64,000 bases of DNA from Takakia lepidozioides. Taxonomy: Eukaryota; Streptophyta; Takakiopsida; Takakiales; Takakiaceae. The translations under genes were made by a program, and so were the position numbers. Under the pieces are notes generated by a model, which was given only the letters and a program-made list of their open reading frames with translations, ran no database searches and was not told where the DNA came from. Position 1 is the first letter of the stretch; every line of letters begins with the position of its first letter. Location: contig CM060734.1 of the NCBI GenBank assembly GCA_030704615.1, forward strand, positions 46,144,042-46,208,041, in the 5' to 3' direction. Shown here piece after piece: positions 1 through 10,600 of the stretch.

Positions 1-3000
1 AGTAATCTCGTGTCCTTTCATACATCCCTCGTCCAACATAATAACGCTCCTAAGGACATCACATCCAGCAATGTCAGAAAAAAAAAATGAGGTTCAAGAG
101 CATCAAACATGGACCATTGGGAAGGTATCAATGGCCCCCAGCTTGCTCCCTATATCACACTGAACTATGGTGGGCAAAGCAATGAGCCCAACTGGCAACA
201 AAAGAAACAATTATGACTTAGCTTGATTTGGATCCCTAAACCCGTGGTTTACCAACTGTCACTGCCAGTCCAAGGTCTGAATAATAACTGGCAAATAACA
301 GGGCTGCTACACACTTCACCAGGTCACAGCAAGGTAGACAGATGTTGCATACGGTGCTATTTAACAAACAATCTGCCACAGTCGGGCAACTGAACAGGAC
401 AGACATCATAAATTAAGAAAACCCCCAACTGGCTGGGATGGAACAAAACCCCAAGGGGACAAGCAGGTGAGGGGAAGAGGCAGAACATTGTACACTTGGA
501 TCACAGGAGGCACACAATTATAGTGAACACAAAAGAGGCTAGTTCAAAAGTTTTCCGTAAGTTATACCAGAAAGTGCTTCTAGCAATCCAGAAGTCCTCC
601 AGAATTTCGGAGCATATGTGGGACTGCTTCTGGATCATCTGCCAGATCCTAGTTGTTTTCAAGCTTTACTCTTTACAAGCGTCCATGGAATTCAAATAGA
701 ATCCACATCAAAGGATCTCAGTAATCCTCTTGAGGCTCTTTGACCAAGAGCCAAGTGGTGCAGCAGAGCCTTGATGATGAATGCTCAAAGGCCAGCACAT
801 CCAACAGTATCACCTTCTTCCCAGCTAGATAACAGTGGGGCTTATAATTAAATTCAGTGTGCAGCCTACAAGAGGCCCCGATTTTGGCCTACTTCCCTTG
901 CCAAGCAATAAATATAATGAAACCTGACTTGTGTTGCTTTGCCAGTCCTTATACAGTAGACAGACTGAACTTTGTACAGTGAAGATACAGGAAAAAGAGA
1001 AGGAAGAGGAAACGGGACAGAACTGAACTGAGCAAGGAGTGTACCTGATGCAACCATTTGATAAACTGGATCACGTAAAAGTTTGAACACTTATCAGCTT
1101 GCAGCCGAAACCAAGGAATGTGTAGCAGTAATGCAATAAAGAGTTGTGTGATAGCATAAGACGCCAAAAACACATAGAAGATCTTGAACCAGGTACTTGA
1201 ACCTGGACGATGATTCTCCTCCTGTATCATCTTTCTGCCACACAAAAGCTCAAAACCTACGACAAGGACATTGTAGAGCCCAGCTGGCTCTATCTGCTGG
1301 ACTTCATAGTGCCAAGAGCACATTACAATCAAGCTGCAAATCAATGAACAAAGTTTTATCCTACAGCACCGAGCAATCGAACTAGCTTAGTGCCCAAAAC
1401 TATTAACACGTGGCTACTGGAGGGCCAGAACACTCTTGATAACAAACGGAAGACTACAGTATTCTTTACAAACTGGACTTCCACAAAGGCCCAAGAAACT
1501 CACATGTAGAGGAATACAATGGCAACCGATAGGAAAGTGAACCAAACGAAGCGAAGAAGCATTCTTGCCACATTTCGGGCACGGGTGCTTCTGTACGCCC
1601 CAACCATCAACATGACATCGAAAACCGCTGCACACAAAGTCAAATGAACTCAACACTTCTGAAGGCTATCATCGACAAGCGGGACCTGGAACATGCAACA
1701 AAGCTCATGTCTGAGGATCCTCAGGCCACCAACATCATATTTGAAACTCTGAGCATGGTAACTACTTAAAGAAGGGTAGGCGTCCATTTCAAAGCTAGAA
1801 CTTCAAGCAACGAAGCTCAGAACAGGGTAAACTCACATTTCAAAAACTTCATGATGACAAAGGTGGGTCCGACACTCATGATGAACTTGATTGTCCGAAT
1901 ATGCAAATTGCTCCCACAAAATGCAAAGATGGTAAGACCCTGAAAGTATCACACAATTTGTCTTAGAGCATCCGATTTGGAAAGTATAAGCCACCAGGTC
2001 TGTATACCTCCCATATCCAACCCTGTCTCAGACACTCACAAATCTGACCACATCTTGCTGCCCATCCCAGAGCAATTGCAGATACCACAAAACATCAGTA
2101 GAAATCAAGAGAAAATGGCCAAAGAAAATGATGTTGGCACTAAAATCCAGCTCCAAAGCTCTTCCCCACTTTCTTCCACTTCTTAATGACCATGCTGAAG
2201 CACAGAAGTCATCCCTCATGAAGGAGTAATTTGAACAAGGGGTAGCAAACAGTATCCTTCGGCCTAAGAACAAACAGCTCACCTGCAGCATACAAAGGAA
2301 AAACATCCAGAGACGGTGAAAGCTATGGTAGAGATGAAAGGCAGTCCGATGCTCCACAAAATTTGTCTTGCCAGCTTTTTTATCCTTTTTCCGACCAAAT
2401 TCCACAGGGGGATCCTCCACTGGTTGAAGAGGCACCTGCAAAGAAGAATTTGCAAACCATGAAGTGACCAATTAGAATACTGCATATTTCACCAGATCCA
2501 TAGCAGACAAACCCACAATGATAACGCATTAGCTGTCTCCCTATCTTCATCTGCAAGTCCATCATTCACTCCAGCACAAGCTGGCAGCAACAGGAATTCT
2601 GCAAGCACTGCTTAAGGCCACGGCATACACCAAAACACACATACATATACATATATGTATATGTATGGACAACCAAGTTGTAGCCCAGTGGTAATGGCAA
2701 ATACCACCTCACAAGTGGTTCCGGGTTCAATCCACTGATTGGTGTCACAAAGGTGTCCACCTTCTTGCTGGAAGGCAGTAGCCCTTTGGGGTCAAGAGAC
2801 ACCATAATTTACACTTCCTTCGGAGGTGTCATATATATATATGCATGTATAAAAGATGGTGGTAGCAACAAGCTTAAGCATCAGTGAACTTTATAGAACT
2901 GCCCTGACCACAGGCAATATTCACACTAAACTCTGAAGTGATGTTGCTCTTTGCAATGAAAAAAAGAAAGATTACAGCAAAGCAAAAAGGAGCTAGCACG

Positions 3001-4687
3001 GAAAGCCCAGGGGGGGCAGGGGTGGGCTGTGCTGGTAAACCAGCTGCTTGAAAAAGAATTTTGAAAAGCATAGCCAGGACAGACCCACACTAACAAAGGA
3101 TTCGGATAGCTGGAATATTACATATCTGACACCCTCAGTCTTGCGCCACCATCTCTTTGGCTTCATAAAAAAGCCAGCTTCCCGATGCCATGGCCATCCC
3201 AGCTCAAAGCATGAAGGTGCCCTGCACAGACAACATAAGAATCATTCAGATAACACTTCAAATGAGAACCTCAATACCATTGAACACTACACAGATGTAT
3301 GGCAACAGACCCATACAAACCCAAACAGAATACTTTCACTTCCCCTCTCTGACAACAACTAAATGGCTCACATTAACTGCGCTCTTCCTTCATGATTCCA
3401 CAATTGAAGTTCAGACTCCATAGTGGTTCCACACTGACTATCTGATGAATAGAAGACAGCTAGGTAGAAACAAAATTTTAATTCTGTCAATACTGTTCCG
3501 CTGGAAACTCCCATAATATAGGCAGAGAAAGCTAGCAGACATGAAACCACACCAGGTAACCAGACAACAAGGACTCCACAGTAGATACATTTCCGATGGC
3601 AGAATGTTCTGCCACCATTCCAACCGCACAAGTAAACGTGAAATGAAACTAGGTTGCACCAGAAAAATTCATTGAAGTCATCGTAGTTCCGCCAAGATGA
3701 ATGTGCAGCGATACCATTCCCACTTGATTTAGCCTCCTGCATGCAGAAAAATCAAAAGAACAACTGTTACCTCTCAAATGCAAGATGTAGGCACTGCACA
3801 AGAGGCTTCTACAGAAAGCATTTCCATTGAGAACCCTTTTGCCTGGAAGACATACTCCCTAGCCTTCAAGGGCTGTGTAGAGCCGTAGAAACTGAGGTCA
3901 AAAGAGGACGAACAGGCCTCTGGAGCAGAAAGTACACTTGAAACAGGCCTACAGAATACTTCAATCAACAGGTCCTTGTCTCACACTGTGTGAAGAGGGA
4001 CAACATTCTTGAGAAAAAGAGCAAGAAAGAATAAGCGAAGGGGCAGCAGTTCTTGGATTGCCAAATGAAATGGTCCCTTTCTGGTTGATCGCATTTCTTT
4101 TCCAGTTGTCCGTGGTGCTTCGGAGATTGCTTGTGCTGAAGTAGTTGTGAAGCTTAACCTTATTCATGTCAAGGACTTCTGTTTTCAGCCTTTGGAAACC
4201 AATGCCTCTATTGTTGCCTTTGTTGTGAGACCAGATTGAAAAGGGTTAATGATGACGTTTCATTTGGGGGTCATGCCATTCTACATTCAGAGTTTTCTCT
4301 CAAAAAGGGAAGTAGCCTACTGAAAAGATGGCTATTAGGCGCTGCTGGGGTATCCCTCCTGGTCGTAAGCTCTGAAGCTAGAGCAATTTTCCCCTCACAA
4401 AAAGCGACAAGACAGACATGTTATGCTTGACTTGGACACTAGTATAAACAACTTTGCACAGCGAAGTTTGTTACAACACAGCACAGGTAGCATAAAACTT
4501 AAACATTTGACTAAAGACCATGACACAATGATGTCCTAAGTAACTAGAAGTTGGAGTTCACCGCAGCAACAATCTCATAGACGGGGCTGATAATCTGCTC
4601 CAGGAAAGAGCACTCAGATCCACCAACAACTGTTCTTGACAGTTCCACCTCAGGCCTCTCCAACAAATCATACAGTTCATCTGCCAT
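1..4687 (-). CDS. GSL: Callose synthase exons 10-17 (first membrane segments)
   Basis: Exons 4687-4562, 3736-3660, 3221-3131, 2435-2283, 1939-1837, 1627-1504, 1234-1045 and 49-1. After the soluble N-terminus (WRNYDDFNEFFW, then WPWHREAGFF and NFVEHRTAFHLYHSFHRL) come the first hydrophobic helices: LWMFFLCMLQGLTIFAF, IMSVGPTFVIMKFL, VFDVMLMVGAY, LLRFVWFTFLSVAIVFLY and FYVFLASYAITQLFIALLL. This is the amino-terminal membrane bundle that precedes the large cytosolic catalytic loop in the family. The last exon seen begins ERYYVGRGMYERTRDY and runs off the window. Confidence 0.9.
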
Positions 4688-7600
4688 CTGCCCAAGTGAC
4701 AGAAAACTTGTGACATCTCTGCTTACACATACAGCTTGTACATAAGCATTCTTTGCCTGTCCAAAAGAGAGCCTTTATGAAGTAATGCAAAGGAGGAATT
4801 CTTTCATTGCCAGTCTCCAGGGACAAATAGGTGAGCTCAAACCTGAAGACGATGACAAACTCTCTCAAACCATCTAAGACGAATGTTATTTTGTCAGATA
4901 TAGTGACAGTTTGTTCATGCCATACAACAAAAATAACCCTTACTATACTGATGTACCCACCTGTGCAGCCAGTGGATACATCTGCCACCTAAGATGGCCC
5001 CCGCAGTCCAAAAAGCACAAAGAAGCAGAAACTATTTGATAAACAACAACATTTCCACTCCTTCCTGGTCTTTCATTGGAATAGGCAATTGAGATGGTGA
5101 CACAAAAAAAATGCAAGCAGTATGAGTGTGTGAATAAAAATGACGCATCCATGCACTGCCATTTCTCTTACTTGCCGTTAAGAAGGGTGATTTTAAGGCA
5201 TCAAATCAGAGTTCACGACGGTCTGTGTTTAGAACTGCTAGCTATTTCTCCCCAACTCGTCATATGTCTCACATCAACAGATGTGAATAAAAGACTCACG
5301 TGATGAAAGATGTAACAAAGGCACTCAGGCATGAACCGAACGTTTGCTGCCTCCCCCCAGATTAGCAAATACAGAGCTGTCAAGAAGAGCCTCTTTTGTG
5401 ATGTGAATGCACTGCAGCATCCACGCATAACAGGTCACCTGAAAGTCAGGCACAATAGCAGCAAGTAAACCATTTCCTTGCATTAACTATGTGCAATTTA
5501 AAAACAGTCCAAAATAGATATTGCGCACAGTCTGCAGCAGTTGGGAAAAAACGGAGACGATATTACCAATTGGTTCTCCTTGAATAACTGGTAGCATCAG
5601 TCCTCACATTCAAATATAAGGCCATTATCTGATGGTTGTGAGGTTTGTAGTGCTATAAGACTGTCAACTGCCGCACACTCTGTAGCTGGTTGATGAAAGA
5701 GACAACATTCAACTGTCAAGAGAACATAACCTCACCGCGTTGACATAGACTCCTTTCTTATGTAATGGCACCACTGGTTGTAGTTGCTGAGGAGGCGATT
5801 ATGGACATCAGAGATGGCAGCATCATCCAGCTGTAAAGATAACAACAGCTTCATCAGGCTGCGACAATGGTTCCTTCCATACAATCTTGTTTGCCAGTAT
5901 GAAATTTCCAAAGTTCTATACCCCCCCTGAGGACCCTAAGCCTTCAGGGTATAGACAATCCTTGACCACGCAGATGGTGACAGGGTTGGAAGTTACTAAA
6001 CTGTTCTTTGACAGGCAGAAACATATGCCTTTTTGCTATAGTGACAGTGGAAGCAGCCATGAAATAAAAACCATTAGTCCTTGCATTTTCGGCGAAAGGG
6101 ATGATAAATTAGACGATGTAGTTCAAATCAGTCTAAAAGCAATTCCTTCTATTACAGACATCACTGGACAGCAAGAGCAATTGCCAAACAGAGATGTCGG
6201 ATTGTTTCCAAAGCAAAACCCTACTTGTAAGCTGGAGAGCATGCGAAGGTCACAGGGGGAAGGAATTATCTTCCCTGCTTTACCCCCAGCATAGCGAATG
6301 ACAGGGCTCAATACAGACCAGAGTACACTCAGAAACGAGACTAACAGAGCCTCAAACAAAATATCCTACTGACAAGTACTCCCAAACATTGAACAACCAA
6401 ACATTAAATGGCTGTGAAAATCAGGGAAATGTTCACTAGGAAACCACTCACAGAAAAATTCATCCATAAAAATGGACTTCTCAATCTAACCCTACCTCCA
6501 TCTCTAGCAGAATTGATGAGGATCATCCAGTACCCCCATAACAAAGAATTTATACAATGATAGATCCATTACATTACAACCTATGCATACTCCACACTTG
6601 CATAGCAAGTGGCAAACCATTCTGACACTTTGAGCCTGCAGCTGTTGGTTATGGGGGATCAACTGACATCGGTAGCCATATATGTTTGGGTTCACCAAAT
6701 TTTAATGGCCTTATCCCTCAAATCCCTTACCTATCCACTTTGCATACTTCCACAAGATAGTTGGATGGTCAAAATCCACATGTGTATTTTACGGCAGATA
6801 ATCACTTGACAAATTTTATCAGCCTTCAGAGCTCTGGGCCATGCGATCCAATTGGAGCGAGCGGCATATTTACAACTCACCAAAAACTTCACGCATCAGG
6901 TTTCTTAATACATCAGCTTCTGGAGAGAAGAACCAAAGGCTACGAATTACACCTTGTTGTGCTCGGTTTCAGCAAGGACACCAAATCGTGACTGCGAATT
7001 GGCCAGTAATAGAATGAGATGCTCCCGCTGATTTGCAACATTGTCATTCTGTAGCCATACAACCATCTCACGGATTATGATCACTACTGAAGCTGAAGAG
7101 CATCTACATTCTGTCGTTGACAAGTTTCGGGACCAAATACTTGCTTTGTTCAAAACATTTCTACTCAATCCCAATGCAAACTCAACCACCTACCTCCGAC
7201 AGAAATGAAATGAAATGAGAAGGGTTTTTACACTGGTAAGAAAAATACCTGAAAACCAAAAGTATGGTGTAAGAAATCAAAAAGATCTAAAGCCCTTTCC
7301 TCAGGTACCATATAGTCGTCTGGGAACTTTGGCAAGTCTCCAGTGTACATGAAGGCTCTGGTAGCACATGCCACCTACTCACAAACACAAATGAGGAAAA
7401 CCGGTGAATAGATTGTACTCATAAGACGTTGTTTGCCGTAGCCTTGTGGCCATCGACCCCGCGCCCAGTTTGAGCGGGAACAAAAGGGAATAGAATCCGG
7501 TGAATAGAATCCTCCACAGAGGATGTATTAGTCATTGAACACCTAATTACTAGTTAATAATCTCTCCTCCCCTGCCAACAAAGGATGGCCAGAATCAACT

Positions 7601-10600
7601 CATTCAATCGTACAAGTAACTACGACAGCCAACCAACCAGAATGGAAGTGGCCTCAATTCCACTCTCCTCCCGTCCCCTCCCCCTCCTCTTCGAAGCTCT
7701 CTCAACTGGGCATGGGTTCTATGTCATGGCAAACTAAGCTAACGAGTAAACTCCGCAGAGATGAACAAACAGGTGCCAGAATGCAAAAGAAAAGCCAAGA
7801 TATAGCACAGAAAGCTATTCCTTGGTGATTTGACAATCTTCACTACCTTTCACAGCTTAGCCGCTTGCAAATCTCACTTACAATGCTCACACACTGATAG
7901 AGGTCTTGTTTTTAGAGCCAGTTTTTGCTGTAGTTTGCCCAAAATGAACATCGGGAATTTTTTGTTTTGAGAGAAATGCCTACCTCAGGGAATAAAGTGA
8001 ACGCATTGGCAACCCCAGGAGTCTCTAAGGGCAGAATATTGTATGCCTTAAACTCCCTGATTTTCTTGGCATCTTCCTCCATCATCTTCTTCAGCTGCAA
8101 GGGACCAGGAACAAAACAGTCAGCTGTTCGGCCGGCAAAGCAAGCATAAGAATGCTCTGAAAACAGTGAAGCTCGCCATTAAGAACTAAGTCAACAATCT
8201 TCCAAAGCCACTAATCCGGGCATTGAAGGGATTAAACGGGTCCCCAGGAAAGCCTCCGTTGTGATACTTGGAGAGACACGGGCCCAGTCTTGGCAAAAGA
8301 AAGTAAACACGTCCTTGAAGTTCTTGGAGTTTGAAACAGAAAGAAATAAGTCTGAGGATAATGATGGTAACAGTAAACTTAGTAAGGCCACAAAGAAGAT
8401 CCACTCAAAAGTGAACATGCTTAAGCCGAGTGAAGCTGCTATCAGACTTTCATTAACTCTTAATAGAAAGTAGAATGCAGAAGTACTGTCGAGCCCCTCC
8501 CACATCAAGTAACCGGTGGGGATCTTAATGGGATCAATTAAGATACATTTCGGTGAGTTATACTGCTCCAATTACACTTCTCAGAGTTCCACTGCCCTGA
8601 CCATGAACAACTTACAATTTTGAGAGTTACATTGCTCTGACTTACACTGCTGACAGTTGCATTCTATGGGGTTACATATCCGAGGGCTACATACAGTGGG
8701 GTTACATAGCATGGGGTGGAAGCAGTGAGGGTTACATAGGATGGGGTGAAATCATAGAAGATTACATACAGTTGGGTTCCATGAGGTCTGCTTACAAACT
8801 ATGTGGAGTTCAGCACTCGAGTTACACTGCTGAGGATTACACTGCGTGGGGTTACACTGCTCAGAGTTACAATGTATGGGGTTACATATACAAGGGCCAT
8901 ATACGGCGGGTTACATACGACGGGGTGACAACAGTGGGGGTTACATCTGGTCGGGTTACAACCTGCCTGGAGTTACACTGCTCTGAGTTACACTCCAGAG
9001 GGTTACACTGATCAGTATTTGGCTTTCCAGTGTCTCAGGAGAAAAGATGATAGGGCATTTAGCATTGCTTCTGAAGCCTTTCTCTGTTAACATAGAGGTG
9101 CATTTCGCTGTGCTTGCCATCTACGCCTACCTCCCAGTCTCATTAGAGGAAGTTAGGCATAGAGGTTCCCTGAACCTCTGCGACACCATTAGAAGGTGTC
9201 CACCTTCTAAGCCAAAGTCAGTAGCCCTTTGGGGTGAAGTGACACCTGGGTCATTACCTTCAAGAGGTATGCTCAGCTTGTGTGGACATGATGATGGGAA
9301 AACATCCAGTTTGGGATGAAGTGATTGTTCTCAAGAACAGATCCTAGGCATCAAAAACAGAGTTACTAGACTTCTTGGCTCTTTAGCAAAGTCTCAAAAA
9401 AACCCCTAATTTTGATTCGAGGTAAAGTCTCAGAAAAACATATCAATCCTCTCATAAAGGGCTCCCTGGTCAGAACAAACTTCGATATAAATGAATTCCT
9501 TCTACCAGCAATGGAAGGACCTCTACTCTGCTACCCAAGGCTCAGAAAACAGACTCTAATGAACACATTGTCATATGCAATCTACAAAAGTAGCTACAGA
9601 AGCATGTCTGCACCATCACAAAGTCATTTCATGCAACAGGTTTGATCTGTGACCCACAAAGCATATATCATAAGTATCAACTGGTGGTGCTCATCACATT
9701 GACACAGGGAGCTAACACATAACCAGAGAACCACCAGCTGCAGACTGAACCCCATCGGTGGAGTTGAGCTTGCCCATGTTCCAATAGGTATAGATCCCCA
9801 ACAGCTGACATATGTTGTGCTCATATGCAAATATTTCCAAAAACTCTCGACATGCTCACAACTGTCTCCAATCATAAGCCAGCTAGTGATCTAAACAGTA
9901 GATACTGTACTAAACCCAGTGTATCCTCTCTAAAACCCTTCACTAACCACAATTAACTTCACGTAGAGGATGGAGTGGTTCACACATACTTCATCTTCAG
10001 CGGAAAAAGATTTTGATGCACTTACAGGCTTGGAAAGAAGTCTGTCAGCTTCCTCGGGATCCGCCTCCCTTGTAAGAGCATCGACCACATCATTCAGAAT
10101 TCGTGATATCTGATACACTCTTCGCATCTTTTCTGTTCTCTCTTCAAGTCTGCACAACCCAACAAACCAGTAGATCTTAACCCGAGCTAGTGAATTTACA
10201 TAAAACACCTACTCAATAGCTGTGATATGTGACCAAGATTATAGCCTTCAGCCAAGAAGGTACTTGAAGATACTCAGGACCAACTCAGTCAAAGATTAAG
10301 ACGAAAGTGACCACTCCAATGCAAACATGAACTGGTCCTAATCAACAAAATCCCATGTCTGAGATAGACAAGGACATACGCGCCAGGTGCCTCGTCAAAC
10401 ACCCGACCCTGCCGCCGATACCGATCTTGCTCCTCAAGCTCATCAATCCTGTGCTTCTCCCTGTAATATCTGTAGTATTCCTGAACTAGGCTGATGTCTT
10501 GGCTTCGATCAATCTTCTCACCCTCCTTTTTCAAACGCTTTTGCTGCCACCCAGAATAGCCCACTAGATGTCACAGAATGTATCACTCACTCGTTCCTGG

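Noticed and set aside
1680-1757. Extra callose synthase exon reading SVSNMMLVA
   Set aside because: It looked like an exon but has an in-frame TGA, and the join of 1939-1837 to 1627-1504 keeps the frame and the family sequence without it.
8772-9011. 79-codon + strand frame with pentapeptide repeats
   Set aside because: It is a direct product of the 15-bp minisatellite inside an intron; no gene context.
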